Part shown: one piece after another, positions 12,974 to 23,824 of the stretch
How positions within the stretch are numbered: the stretch's first letter is position 1
Layout of the letters: each line of letters opens with the position of its first letter
Assembly (NCBI GenBank): GCA_032622095.1
Contig: CP136069.1
Location: forward strand, 89,396,618 to 89,460,617
From: Siphonodentalium dalli
Lineage: Eukaryota > Mollusca > Scaphopoda > Gadilida > Siphonodentaliidae
Length of the DNA: 64,000 bases
Direction: 5' to 3'
Program-made: the position numbers and the translations under genes
Notes under the pieces: model-generated
What the model was told of the DNA's origin: nothing
Databases searched by the model: none
Seen by the model: only the letters and a program-made list of their open reading frames with translations

Positions 12974-13092
12974 CAGTAATGCCCTAGGTAAATAATCGAC
13001 TCCTTAACCACAGCAGAATTATGGGTAATTTAGTCAGAAATATGGCTTGTGGCCATTCATCGGAAAGCTCTCTCTCATTTAGGGCATTACTG
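12974..13092. mobile_element. Palindromic CAGT MITE (family A, copy 2)
   Basis: Shortened copy: CAGTAATGCCC... to ...GGGCATTACTG, flanked by TA. Most of the right arm is deleted. The flanks TAACATCAACTA and TAGCATCAACTA match over 12 bases with one mismatch, which is longer than a TA duplication. Confidence 0.85.
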
Positions 13093-13214
13093 TAGCATCA
13101 ACTAGTACATGTAAAAATAGATCAACTTTGTTACAGTGGCATTATCGATCAAAGTCTAATAAGATGCCAAATTTTAATCAAAACGTACCGTGCGGTAATC
13201 ATTGGAAAAGATCA

Positions 13215-13441
13215 AAGCATTAAAGATCCTGTGCCAGTAAATTCTCTTATATATGCGAGTCTCCCATAGAGAGCCTCGCATATATAAGAGAATGCACTGG
13301 CTTACAAGGTCAAGGTAAATAATGTTAGGCCAATGTATTCTCTTATATATGCAAGTTTCCCTATGGGAGACTCACATATATAAGAGAAAGCATTGGCACA
13401 AAGTTTTCGCAAAATTTCAGGAAGCTCCAATCATGGAAGGG
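13215..13441. mobile_element. piggyBac-like MITE (family B, copy 2, left end truncated)
   Basis: The right end CATGGAAGGG abuts TTAA at 13442-13445, and the interior paired hairpins of family B are present (CTCTTATATATGCGAGTCTC and its mirror). The left CCCTT terminus is missing. Confidence 0.7.
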
Positions 13442-13573
13442 TTAAAAGCATCCAGATTCTAAGTAATTTATCATCATTTTAGGGTGTGCCAAAGTACAAA
13501 CATGTACCGGTAGATGGATGGAAGATACAAAGGCATGATATTTGCTCATATTGACTCAATCAATTTCAGTCTC

Positions 13574-13826
13574 TTTAACTGACTGGAGCTTCCTGAAATT
13601 TTGCAAAAACCCTGTGCCAACACATTCCCTTATATCTGCGAGTCTCCCAAAAGGAGCTTCACATATAAGAGAATGCATTGGTTTAAAAATATTTACCTTG
13701 ACCTTGTAAGCCACAGCCTTCTATTATATATGCAAGCCTCTCTATGAGAGACTCATATATATAAGATAATGCACTGGCACATGATCTGTAATGCTGCACC
13801 AGCGCAGCTCCCGTCATGAAAGGGTC
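13574..13826. mobile_element. piggyBac-like MITE (family B, copy 3, decayed ends)
   Basis: Full-length family B layout with GACTGGAGCTTCCTGAAATT at left and TCATGAAAGGG at right. The left terminus has lost CCCTTCCA and the right TTAA reads TCAA, so the target site is mutated. Confidence 0.7.
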
Positions 13827-14263
13827 AAACAGCCAGTGTTAATCTTATTAGATTTACGGTACATCTTTAGAATTTTGATTCAGATCAGATTTCTGTATTG
13901 ATGGGATTCCCTTCATTCCATTGGTCTCAAACTGGGCACTATCTCATTGATTAGTGATCTAACAGCTCATTGCAAGGCAGCATCCGGTCTCTTTAAAAAG
14001 CTGATGACAATTACAAACATAGCTTCATGATTGGTTATATTTAATTGGCGAGTTCGGAGGTAAATAACTTGTTGACAATTTTTCCCACGCATAGCAGGGC
14101 TTTAAATCCGACAAGAATCAGAATCATGATTCCCAGTTTGATTCTCGTAAATGCAGCTGATTCACTTTAGAATTCCTATATTTTGATTCTCGCCAAATTT
14201 TATGGATTTTAAGGCATGCATAGTTAAACATGACAAAATTTATAATACCGGGGATATAACTTA
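13827..14263. other. Gene-free stretch
   Basis: No gene or repeat is recognised, apart from a segment (13905-14060) resembling 52730-52860: both hold CATTGCAAGG/CATTATGCAAGG and GACAATTA.AAACA.AGCTTCA. That points to one more dispersed repeat family. Confidence 0.4.
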
Positions 14264-14429
14264 TAGTAATACCCTAAATAATCAACTCCTTAACCACAGC
14301 AGAATTATGGGTAATTTTTCATCGGAGAGTTTTCTGATGAATGGCAACAAGCCATATTTCCAACTAAATCCTGAAAAAATATCCATAATTCCGCTGTGGT
14401 TAAGGAGTTGATTAATTACGGCATTAATG
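14264..14429. mobile_element. Palindromic CAGT MITE (family A, copy 3)
   Basis: Both arms are present with a shortened left arm and mutated ends (TAGTAATACC and GGCATTAATG), flanked by TA. It lies about 70 bp from the 3' end of the KLHDC9-like gene. Confidence 0.85.
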
Positions 14430-14500
14430 TATGCTTCTCATCTTTACATTGCGCCATAATAAATGCAGACTTCAACATCGACTTAAATACTTAATCAACT

Positions 14501-15493
14501 TCAGCCAAAAACAAGCTCATATGTTTCAAAATTAATTTTAGATTTTCCACTAGTGCCTCCATGAGACAGTATTCTCTTGCCATCTGAGCAGCAAATGTGT
14601 CCCGCTCGAGCAATGGAATTCTGGGTAAAAACCTGGTACCACTGAAGTGTGGGCTTCGTTCCCAAGATATACATCTCTCCAACTGGTTCGCGTGATCTTC
14701 CATCAAAAGTTTCTCCTCCATGAATCATAATACAGCTCTTACCACTGACAGATACATGACATTTTCTTCCGCAAGGGTGTTTTTTAACGGGAGCAAGAGT
14801 GGAAGCAACTTCGTCAAGTTTTGCCTGAATGGAATTGCAATCTGATTTACCAGATGAAATTCGCCTGTAGACTTCACATAACTGATCATCACGCCCTCCA
14901 ATAACATACAGTGATGATCCAACTAAACTAGCACTATGCCCTGATCTGGAGGTAACAGAACTAAGGAATTCACTGTAATGAAAAACTCCCCTATCAATAT
15001 CACCAGATAGCACGTAAGCATTCCCAAACCTCTTCTGAATTCTCAAGCTACCCTCACGACCGAGGACAAGTATGTCCCCGTTATGCAGTACTGTTGTTGT
15101 GTGAGAACTGAGACCGGCTCCATCTGGAAATCCACTGACAACTGGATGTAACCATTTGTTTTCTGTCGTATCGTAAATATGAACATTAGATGACCGCACT
15201 TTTCCATCCCACCCGCCGACCATTATAATATACCTGGACTGTCTCACAGCACATGCGTGATGACTGAGGGCGGGGCTACCTTCACATTCTACCTCCCACC
15301 AAATAAGGTCTTCTAAGTTGAGTCTATGTAGTTGGTTAGATGGATTTGTGCTTCCTTTCACTGTTATTCCTCCATGTATGTAGAGGTTATTATTCATGAT
15401 ACATCCGGCGTGGTAAGCCAGATTAGGTCCTGCTGGCACCAGTGGTTCCCATCTAATCTGTGCATGATCATCAGCAGACAATTTGGCCGCCAT
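14501..15493 (-). CDS. KLHDC9: Kelch domain-containing protein, KLHDC9-like
   Basis: A complete 330-residue ORF from ATG (15493-15491) to TGA (14503-14501), uninterrupted. Kelch-type blades, each with a hydrophobic strand and GG or similar, lie at about residues 27-68 (LYIHGG), 77-117 (SHHACAV...IIMVGGWDG), 129-165 (SSHTTTV...ILVLGREG), 183-210 (RSGHSASL...LYVIGGRDD), 242-288 (CIMIHGGE) and 295-314 (ILSHGGT). The SHH...VVGGWDG, GLSSHT, GREG..IQ+R+G and SRSGHSA blocks and the length match KLHDC9, a little-studied propeller protein; its molecular function is not known to me. There is no signal peptide or membrane segment. The start is supported by a pyrimidine-poor but usable splice acceptor 14 bases upstream, implying a non-coding 5' exon. 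A fully intronless coding sequence could also be an old retrocopy, though no poly-A tract is visible after the stop. Confidence 0.85.
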   Translation of the reverse strand: MAAKLSADDHAQIRWEPLVPAGPNLAYHAGCIMNNNLYIHGGITVKGSTNPSNQLHRLNLEDLIWWEVECEGSPALSHHACAVRQSRYIIMVGGWDGKVRSSNVHIYDTTENKWLHPVVSGFPDGAGLSSHTTTVLHNGDILVLGREGSLRIQKRFGNAYVLSGDIDRGVFHYSEFLSSVTSRSGHSASLVGSSLYVIGGRDDQLCEVYRRISSGKSDCNSIQAKLDEVASTLAPVKKHPCGRKCHVSVSGKSCIMIHGGETFDGRSREPVGEMYILGTKPTLQWYQVFTQNSIARAGHICCSDGKRILSHGGTSGKSKINFETYELVFG

Positions 15494-15507
15494 TTTTAAT
15501 GGAAACG

Positions 15508-15520
15508 CTGAAAAATTTAA
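15508..15520 (-). other. Possible 3' splice acceptor before KLHDC9-like ATG
   Basis: On the minus strand AAATTTTTCAG ends 14 bases before the ATG. It fits an intron ending in the 5' UTR, which would explain the lack of an obvious promoter directly upstream. It was not tested against transcripts. Confidence 0.35.
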
Positions 15521-16506
15521 ATAAGTGAAACAATACCATGGTATCAGGGTTTTATGTTAGGGTCAAAATGATGGGTCTGTAGAATTCCATGTAAAAAAAA
15601 AACACTATTTCCTTGCACCAACAAATATTAGTAGTGCTGGGCAGTTGTATTGGCTATAAAATTTCTGCCGTAATTTGAAAATCACACCAATAGTCCATGA
15701 GCTGGAGGACCCCTCATGCACCCTCCCTACTTAACTTCTTTTTGCTATTTTCATGTACCCAAATATGTACTGGTCAGGAAAAATTATTTTAACAGCAAAT
15801 ATTTTGGGTCCTACACTACCTACTGGGTCAAAGTTTAGCCTTACTCTGTTACCATTTTGTTCTGATTGTGATGGGTGGGGGAAACGATATCCCATATAAG
15901 TGATGTCATTGTGATTGGATTTTAACAGGTGATGTGTTATTTTGTAGGTATTGAATACTCTTATCAACTGGTAGACAAAACAATATGACCTTTTCATTGG
16001 TGATGTCACCAGAGGTCAAAAGGTCATGCAGTGGTGATGAAAACACAAATATAATAGCCTGGGATTGGATAGGGTACCCCTGTACCCTTAAAAACTGGCC
16101 TTAACTTAACCCCACTCGTTTTCTTCCTTATTATTATGTTCCTCAACTTTTAAGCAATGTTAACATGAAAAAAGTTTCTGTGTACACACAAGACAAGATG
16201 GCATCCAACATGGCTGCCGTTTTTTAAGATGAGGCACTTTAAGTCAGTTTGATGCAATTTACTAAGAGAAAATCTTGAAAAATGTATATAAATGTATATA
16301 TTATTGTGAAGCTAACAGTCTACTTTCCATATTATGAACAACACCCTAGCAAAAACACATGGTATTAAATCGGGTCTGAAATTATTACACCTGTGCAGAA
16401 ACACAATATAAATAAGTACAATTCATTTGTGACTCTCAAAGTGCTACAGACTCAGTTCTGAATTCCAAACTAATGGACAATAGCAATCTGAATCCTCTGA
16501 TAAAAA
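15521..16506. other. Upstream region of the KLHDC9-like gene
   Basis: No further coding exon was seen. It should hold the promoter and any 5' exon of the gene, but I cannot place a transcription start from sequence. No clear repeat was recognised. Confidence 0.4.
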
Positions 16507-18962
16507 TGAAAGTATCAATGACACTGTAGCTCAACATGGAAATGCAATAAATAGACAGAACAAAACACGCATCTTAATTGAGAATCTTTTATCGAATGAG
16601 TTGCGAATGGCGCAAGGATATATTTTGAATATAACTTTGCGCCGTCCGCAACGAGTTCGATAAAACATTCGAGATTATGATGCAAGTTGTGTTCTGTATT
16701 TATTCTACACCGTTCAGTCAGATAAGTTCAATCCATGAATGTCACCTTCATTGTTACTATAGCTACCTTTATTGTGATTTAAGTCTGACAAATAACCAGT
16801 AATTATGGGGGGATCACCGGAAGCGAATGATCGACGTAATGTACGTCATCTTTCTTGGTGACAACGTCAACAAGAATAGTTCCGGCTTGTATTCCACTAG
16901 AGGTATACACTAATATGTATTCAATGGCTGGGATTCCGTTGAATACATGTGACTCACGTCAATGGGTGTGGAATAATGCCATATATTACAGTCCATAGAG
17001 TGATAGGGAACTTGGACAGTATATATGCTAAAGTAACTAGAGGTTACCCCGAAGATGCATTTATAAACAGTTTGGGATTAATCGGATGAAAAACTTTGGC
17101 TGTACATAGGGAGTACCAAAGGATGCAGCAATACTAATAGAGAGAGTAAAATTCGAGATGGCTACCATCTAGAGGTCACCTCGAAGACCCATATGAACTT
17201 TGGTGATGATCGGATGAGAGAGTTGGCCTCTTGGGTGCGCTGAAGGATTTAGTTATAACTTATACAAAGATAAAAATCCAAGATGGCAGTTCAATGAAAT
17301 ACAGAAATATTTTATGGCTCCCATCCAGTGGTCACCCAAAATATACATATGAAGTTTGGTGAAGATCGGACGAGGGATGAGATTTGTAGGGTGTTCTGAA
17401 GGATTTAGTCATGCAAAGAGTCAACTCCAAGATGGCTGCCGGCAGCCTTGTTTTTTAATGAATTTTGGGAACAAAATGATGGCTCCCATTTAGAGGTCAC
17501 CCCGAAGATCAATATGAAGTTTGGTGACAATCGGATGAGGGACGTGGGCTGTAGGGTGTGGAATATCATTTATTCAAGCAAAGAGTAAAATCAAAGACGG
17601 CTGCTGATGGGCATGTTTCTCATCGAAAATCGTTAAAATTTGATAGCTCCTATCTAGAGGTGATCCAAAACATGCCTGTAAATTTTCAATACAATTCTCC
17701 AATACATGCCGGCTGCAGCATTGGTTTCAAATCTGAAATCCAAGGTGGTTGCTGGAAGCCATATTTAAAAAAAAATTCTGAAAAAATGACGGATCCCATC
17801 TAGAGTTCACCCTGAAGATCCCTACATGAAATTTGGTAATGATCGAATGAGGCAGGTGGCCTGTAGGGTGTGCCAAAGGATTTAGTCATACAAAGTTTAA
17901 AATCCAAGATGGCTGGTGATGGCCATATTTTTCAATGAAATATGGAATGAAAGTGTCAATGACACTGTAGCTCAACTTAGAAATGGGATCATGCCATAGA
18001 TTACAGTCCATAGAGCGATAGAGAACTTGGACAGTTTATATTCTTAAGTAACTAGAGGTTACGCTGAAGATGCATAGACAGTTTGGGATTAATCAAATTA
18101 AAATGTTTGGCTGTAGGGAGTGCCAAATAGAAATAGTAAAATCCGAGATGGCTCCCATCTAGAGGTCACCCCGAAGATCCATATGAACTTTAGTGATGAT
18201 AGGAAGGGGGAGTCGGTCTCTTGGGTGCGTCGAAGGATTTAGTCATACCAAGATGGTCATTGGCAACAATATTTTATGGCTCCCATCTAGTGGACAACCA
18301 AAAGATCCATATGAAGTTTGGTGATGATCGGATGAGGGATGTGGTTTGTAGGCTGTGCCCAAGGATTTAGTCATCCAAACAGTAAAATCCAAGATGGCTG
18401 CTGGCGACATGTGTTTCATTGAGGTGATCCAAATCAAATGCCTGTAAATTTTCAAATCAATTATCCAATTTTTAATGAATTTCAGATAAAAAAACGACGG
18501 CACCCATCAAGAGGTAATCCCGAAGATCCCTATAAAGTTTGATGATGATCGGATGAGGCAGGTGGCCTGTAGGGTGTGCCAAAGGATTTAGTCATGCAAA
18601 GAGTAAAATCGAAGATGGATGGCCATGTTTATATTGATAGTTATTCAAATTTGATAGTTCTTATCAAGAGGTGATCCAAAACAGGCCTGTAAATTTGCAA
18701 AACATTTCTCCAATAAATGCGGGCTGCGGGTGCGTCGATGGATTCAAATTTGAAATCCAAGATGGCTACTAAGGCCGTGTTTTTAACGAATTTCAGAACA
18801 AAATTATGGCTACAATCTAAAGGTCACCCCGAAGATCCATATGGAATATGGTGACTATCGGAAGAGTGATGTGACCTGTAGGGTGTGATAACGAAATTTT
18901 TGACAAACAGATGCACAGACTAATGGACAGACACCAACCCATGGCAATAGCTCAAACTTGAC
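16507..18962 (-). repeat. Tandem-array element(s), reverse orientation, two units
   Basis: Read on the minus strand it begins at AGCTATTGCCATGG (18935-18950) after an AGCTCAA-like word and ends in the terminal word GTTGAGCTACAGTGTCATTGA (reverse complement at 16512 and again at 17950). Inside, words like CCAAGATGGC recur every 150-160 bp (17277, 17425, 17590, 17739, 17903, 18144, 18385, 18610, 18756). The second terminal copy at 17948, followed by a segment like that at 16985-17100, shows that two units sit head to tail. It is more diverged than the plus-strand copies at 27500 and 37318. No coding capacity. Confidence 0.75.
16546..16704. mobile_element. Hairpin MITE inside the tandem-array element
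   Basis: Outer inverted ends AATAAATA-(G)-ACAGAAC. The arms run through GAGAATCTTTTATCGAA and its mirror TTCGATAAAACATTCGAG, with an inner mirror GCGCAA..TTGCGC. About 159 bp, no ORF. It appears to have inserted just inside the terminus of the array element. Confidence 0.7.
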
Positions 18963-19002
18963 TTGTGCATCAGGTGAGCAGGTGGTGCGTCCCCCTAATA
19001 AT

Positions 19003-19202
19003 GAGATAATCCTGAGGATCTCGTGCACGAACGTCATGGATACACATCTTAATCAGAACCAGATTCGTCCACTTTTAAAGGCATGCGGGGAGGTCATGGT
19101 TAGCGTGAGATAATCCTGATGATCAAGTGCGCAAACATCGTGGTTAAATATGTAAATCGGGACCTGATGCATCCACTTTTAAAGGCATGTGGGGAGGGGA
19201 AC
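19003..19202. repeat. Two direct copies of a 104-bp unit
   Basis: GAGATAATCCTGA starts at 19003 and 19107. Each copy ends with CCACTTTTAAAGGCATG.GGG. The copies differ at roughly one base in five, so the duplication is old. Confidence 0.75.
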
Positions 19203-19744
19203 AGTGTTCTCATTTCATTTATTAATTATGCCAAAATTAAGTGATTGTCAAAGATAAGAAATAACCAGACGTGAAACACACAAGAATTAAAAGTAAAATT
19301 TCAAATAGAAATGTCACAATTACTAAAGTAAATATGTTACAAAAAATCATGTGCACTTTTTGTGAATGCGACATGATTGGTCTTCATTGTAATCTTCTTG
19401 CTATCAGAGCGCCCCACATGCAATGTAGCACGCCGTGAACTTTATGCTACTTTGAAGTTGTGGACATTGTTTCGGATGTCAAATTATAAACTGCACCCAT
19501 CACCTGGTGTCAGGCCCCATTGATTGGCATTACACATGCAGGCATAAACATAAAATGCAGTGATATTGACCGCCTTGATACCGCGGTGGAAACTATAATC
19601 TACCGATAAAATGACCGGATCAGTATCATATGAACCCCGTTTTTCAGGTCAATTACTAATTATTACTTTGAGGATTGCAGTAGTTGACTTCCTTATCATG
19701 ATGTATGTGCCATCATGATTAATCATTAGCATGGATAGAGACAT
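19203..19744. other. Gene-free stretch
   Basis: No gene or named repeat was recognised. Confidence 0.4.
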
Positions 19745-19752
19745 GTTATTTC

Positions 19753-20396
19753 TTGTGATGAGCCGATGATCGGAAACGGCAATCGGAATCGGCCGATTGT
19801 GGCCCATCGGATGACAATCAGTACTCGGGTTTCAACATCGGCATTTCCGATTGTCTAAATAATAACAAGGTGCTTGTTTTTCTTCAATAAACTGTTTTAA
19901 ATATGATGAAGTTTTGTTGAATAAATGACCAGTAAACATGGGGAAAGTGATACCAAAGACAAACTTGAAATACAGCCATGTCCTCTTCAATATCCCGGCC
20001 GTACCTGGGTCTCCTGTATTACAGTGGGGATCGCCGGGACACTTTGGGTTAGAGCGAGGCTGCGAGGGAATACATTGCATCGTCGATTCTTCGATACAAT
20101 ACATTACAATACACTGAGGCCCCGCACCACAGCCTCTGCAGGACATGTGTCTGTATTCGATCACAAGTCCGCCCATACCTACCTATATACTTACCCAAAC
20201 ATATACTTATGTATACTGTGTACTGGCATATTACTACGGTTGTTGCTTACTTCCAATTCTAAGTATTATATAACACATATAACATATTCTGGTATAATTA
20301 TTACAATAATCGGAATCGGCACCTAAATCGGCCGATTGTGATCTCAAATAATCGGCAATCGGCGCAAGGCTCTATTTGACAATCGGCTCATCACTA
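19753..20396. mobile_element. hAT-type non-autonomous element, 644 bp, 8-bp target duplication
   Basis: GTTATTTC flanks the element on both sides (19745-19752 and 20397-20404). Ends are TTGTGATGAGCCGAT and, in reverse complement, TAGTGATGAGCCGAT. Subterminal ATCGGAATCGGCCGATTGTG words occur near both ends. An 8-bp duplication with a TAGTGATG-type terminus is the hAT pattern. The 133-residue and 114-residue ORFs inside show no transposase features, so it is non-autonomous. Confidence 0.88.
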
Positions 20397-20404
20397 GTTA
20401 TTTC

Positions 20405-21345
20405 GTCTCAAAATGTCATAAACAAACATGGTACCGATTTAGTATGTCTATGGCACTCTTTTTTTAATATTTGTTTGTGAAATATGATGTTGGATTATGC
20501 CTCTTAATGTATCAAATTCTCAAAACGATGATATCCATATTTATTATATGACTATGACTAGTCTTCCCTAAATACCACTATTGTTTGACGATCTAATCTA
20601 AATCGTTGAATCTCAATGAGTGAGAATTCGCCGTATCAAATCAGATCACACTCCTACAGGAATTGCTGAGATGTGCTGAATTAACAACGTTCGGAAGGAC
20701 TATTATATTATAGAGTACCGGTACATAACTAGGTATGACCATGTGGCTGTTTTCGCCCAGGGGTTCTGTCAGGGGAGGGGGCTAGTCGGGTAGGGTTAGC
20801 CCCCCCCATATTGTGGAGGTCTGCAGCTATGGTAGCCCGGTAGCTATGCCCCCCCCCCCTGTCCGGGGATCATATAGCACCTGCAATGGGGAATACCTGG
20901 TACCACCCTTGTTTTTCACCTCTGTTATATCCAGTAAGGAGATGAAACTGCTGAAGTGAAAACATCTGAAATTAAATGGTTATTATTGTAAATTGGGCAT
21001 CATATAATAAACCTCTTATCACAGCAGTGAGTTGATGCGTATCGTCGCATCATGCCTCAATGAGGTGGGCAGATTACAGGTTCAAACTTGCTGTTGCAGC
21101 TTGTTTGATCTGGCAATGTGACCACCTCAACTGGAAGTGATACTATGACACAGATCAACACACTGTTACAAGTGTTAAATTTACCCACCGGTATATAGTT
21201 GAAAATAACTTAACTATAGTTGAATTCAGTATATATGTGCCTGACCTTATAATGATATCATATTAACCAGGTCTGGGAATTGTGAAAAATCAGCTACCGG
21301 TACAATAGCGGAAATTGATATCCTAGCCGAATTCAGCTATATATT
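20405..21345. other. Gene-free stretch with C and G runs
   Basis: Poly-C runs near 20802 and 20849. No gene or bounded element was found. Confidence 0.4.
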
Positions 21346-21802
21346 AGGTCAAAACGAAGAATACCCGTGTTTAGGGTAACCCGCCCGCCCCTACTCAAAA
21401 CCTGCCGCCAAATTCCATTTTATCGTTTTTCAAAAATTTCCTCCGACATCATTTTATTTTTTTGTAATTAGGAAATCGCGACTACGGAATTAGTAAACCA
21501 TTTCTGTGCAAATATCGTCAATTCACGAAAAACGGAAGTGCCACCATTGTTGTTGGTAGTATATTCGTATTACCTCGTCATAGTTCGGCAAACCTCGTTG
21601 ATTTTTCGAAAGCGAAAACCAGAAAATACGCGATACTTGTGCCGGAATATGTATTAACAAATCAAAAGTAACCGGATATTTTGCCGATTGCACATGTCGA
21701 TTGAATATGGCGGAAACACTTCCGTGTGCGGATAGATCCTGAGTTTTACTAGTAGCTATTAAACTTCACAAATGCGTTCATATGAATCAGAATAGAAACA
21801 TC

Positions 21803-21961
21803 ATGGCGCCTGTCAACTATAGCACAGATATTTTGTCGTGCGTGAACCGGTACCACACGGATTCTGAACTGACAGAAAAGGACATAGTAATAAAATGTCG
21901 GATTAAATATAATTCTGACACTTTTGAAATCGACCCAAAGCTCAAAATTCCATTATTATAG
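21803..21961 (+). CDS. Possible small ORF or first exon (52 aa)
   Basis: Starts at an ATG in good context (ATCATGGCG) and reads MAPVNYSTDILSCVNRYHTD and onward through a charged, non-repetitive 52-residue peptide to TAG. The composition looks protein-like and unlike the surrounding repeats. I recognise no family. It could be the first exon of a gene carried by the 21346-22792 element, but I found no donor that joins cleanly to 22227-22502. Confidence 0.25.
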   Translation: MAPVNYSTDILSCVNRYHTDSELTEKDIVIKCRIKYNSDTFEIDPKLKIPLL

Positions 21962-22226
21962 TTTATCCACCTCTCACCGCATCCACCCTGAAAATTATAA
22001 GCCTGATGTAACATTGAGTCTGTATGTACCCATGCAGTAGGAGAGGTATATGCCTGGTAGAACTTAATTTTTTCCTAGTAGAACTATTTCTCATTAAATA
22101 TTCATTAGTTCTACAGAAAGCCGGACCCGATGAATCAACATCTTCTGTGTCGCCCTGATCCGAATGCAACAGTCATAGGGTAATCAATGCACATATATTG
22201 TTCTTGGTGCTTACTTTGTTTTACAG

Positions 22227-22502
22227 GTGTTAATGCCACCACCGCTTTACATATTGATTATGTTATGTACGTCACATTGGCGTTGCCGCATGTATGTGCC
22301 ATTTCCAATGGAGGAACTCTTGTTAAATTCACCTTCTGAGTTGAATATTTCACAAAATTTCTTAGTATTCGAGTCGGGGGATAAACAAAATATCATAAGT
22401 GTCTTGTGTGGGAAATTGAAAAGTAATATGTCCACTCGTAGGATTTGGCCTGTAATATCCGAGCTTCAGCGTGAACATAAACCGTTTAATTTCCAACACT
22501 AG
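22227..22502 (+). CDS. Possible ORF or last exon (up to 91 aa)
   Basis: An acceptor-like TTTGTTTTACAG lies immediately upstream. The peptide (MEELLLNSPSELNISQNFLV, then SGDKQNIISVLCGKLKSNMS) has an ordinary protein composition and ends in TAG. No family is recognised. It lies within an inverted-end element, so it could be a relic of that element's own gene. Confidence 0.25.
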   Translation: MLMPPPLYILIMLCTSHWRCRMYVPFPMEELLLNSPSELNISQNFLVFESGDKQNIISVLCGKLKSNMSTRRIWPVISELQREHKPFNFQH

Positions 22503-22792
22503 ACACTTATTCTATATATAATATCATTTAATATCACGCTGTATATGTACATGTCATTGAACTTCTGCAACACCATTAAACTTATTAAAGCTACCATGAC
22601 ATCGATTAGTGTGACAATGACTTGCCCAAGCTATATACGAGTGACACTGGCAGACAAAGAAGGCACGAATACTTAAATACTATTCCCCGTGAAAAATAAA
22701 ATGAAAAAATAAAATAAAATGAAGTACCGCCCGCCCGCCCCTGTTTTTTTCCCTCATGTTACCCTAAACTTAGGTATTCTTCCTTTTGGCCT

Positions 22793-23439
22793 TATACATG
22801 TACTCTCTATCCAGTAGGTTTTATGCAACATGACAAAATATGAAAAACGCGCATCAAAAGGACTTACTAGTACTGATGTCATCATCTTGTTTCTAAATGA
22901 TTGAATCTGGCTTTATTTCTTTGACAAAGTGCTGCTACTTCACAGTAAAAGACTGCTACATGTAAGTTTACTGGAAATGAAACAATAGTACTAGTATTCC
23001 ATAAGGTCATATTGGGTCATTGATATGTTAGCTATACGCCATTATTAACCTCTCACTCACGCCAGTGTATACCGCACAAATATAATCAGACATGAGTCGC
23101 AAAAACAATTACAGACTGCAGCTAGATAGCAATTTTCATTCACTAAGCAGTTATATCAACTTGAGTTGAAAATCATTCATTAGAATGTACTTTTACTTCC
23201 ATGAACTAGAAATTTATATGGACAGTTGTTGTTGGGTCGTTGTCTTTCAAGACTTTGTTCACGGAAAAGTTGAAACATAGTAATTAACTCTACTCTTTCT
23301 GCATTTATACTGCATGCTATGATTTTTTAAGGACTCGATATTCGTAAATATAATTCAAATTCAGAGCAGGAACCAATTATGGTTGTAATATGATATAGAC
23401 ACACTGGTTAATTTGAGGTGCTACGTACCATGGCCGAGT
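22793..23439. other. Gene-free stretch
   Basis: Nothing recognisable was seen. Confidence 0.35.
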
Positions 23440-23824
23440 AACTTTATATGACACTGTGGTGACCCCAGTAGCATTCTTTAACGTGCACATGTACACCAAA
23501 GTGTGTGCACGGGTCAGCGATTAATGTCTGCGCCCGATCAGACAGCATACTGTATATATATACCCAGTGCAACAACATACCCGTACAAGTGTTGTAATGG
23601 GGGGGGGGGGGGGGGGGCGGGGGGGAGTCAGCATTTTGTATTCAGATCTTTATTCGGTGATCTCGAATGAGACTTTTCATCCTGACAAACTTGGTAACTG
23701 CATGCATGATCTAGTTCTGATTGTTGTCAGAAATTACAGAATACCCTGATCAGGTTGCAACCCGTGAGCCTGCATGGTCCGCTTGCACGAGAGACCAGTA
23801 GGCAGTACGCTACCTCTCGGCTAC
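23440..23824 (-). mobile_element. tRNA-derived SINE
   Basis: On the minus strand 23824-23751 reads like a decayed tRNA head: GTAGCCGAGAGGTAGCGTAC (A-box-like) then CACGGGTTGCAACC (B-box-like, one base short). Further along the same strand comes CGCTGACCCGTG...GTGCACGTTAAAGAATGC. That core resembles a widespread invertebrate SINE core, GAGGTCCCGTG...GCACGTTAAAGAA, as I remember it. A poly-G block (23587-23625 on plus) interrupts the body. A tRNA gene is unlikely because the cloverleaf is not intact. Confidence 0.5.
23587..23625. repeat. Poly-G tract
   Basis: An almost pure G run of more than 30 bases with a single C. It is a possible quadruplex-forming or sequencing-error-prone site. Confidence 0.9.

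Larger units (their letters stand above)
21346..22792. mobile_element. 1.45-kb element with inverted ends, origin unknown
   Basis: The left end (AGGTCAAAACGAAGAATACC, TTTAGGGTAACCCGCCCGCC) is mirrored at the right end (CCGCCCGCCCGCCCCTG, GTTACCCTAAA, TATTCTTCCTTTTGGCCT). The match is imperfect but in register over about 60 bases. Two short ORFs with coding-like composition lie inside (21803-21961 and 22227-22502). No known transposase motif was seen. Confidence 0.55.

Noticed and set aside
19832-20326. 133- and 114-codon ORFs inside the hAT element
   Set aside because: They overlap antisense to each other and show no hAT transposase features (no zinc-finger BED domain, no dimerisation block).
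23751-23824. Possible tRNA gene on the minus strand
   Set aside because: The B-box word is one base short and the arms do not fold into a complete cloverleaf. A SINE head explains it better.
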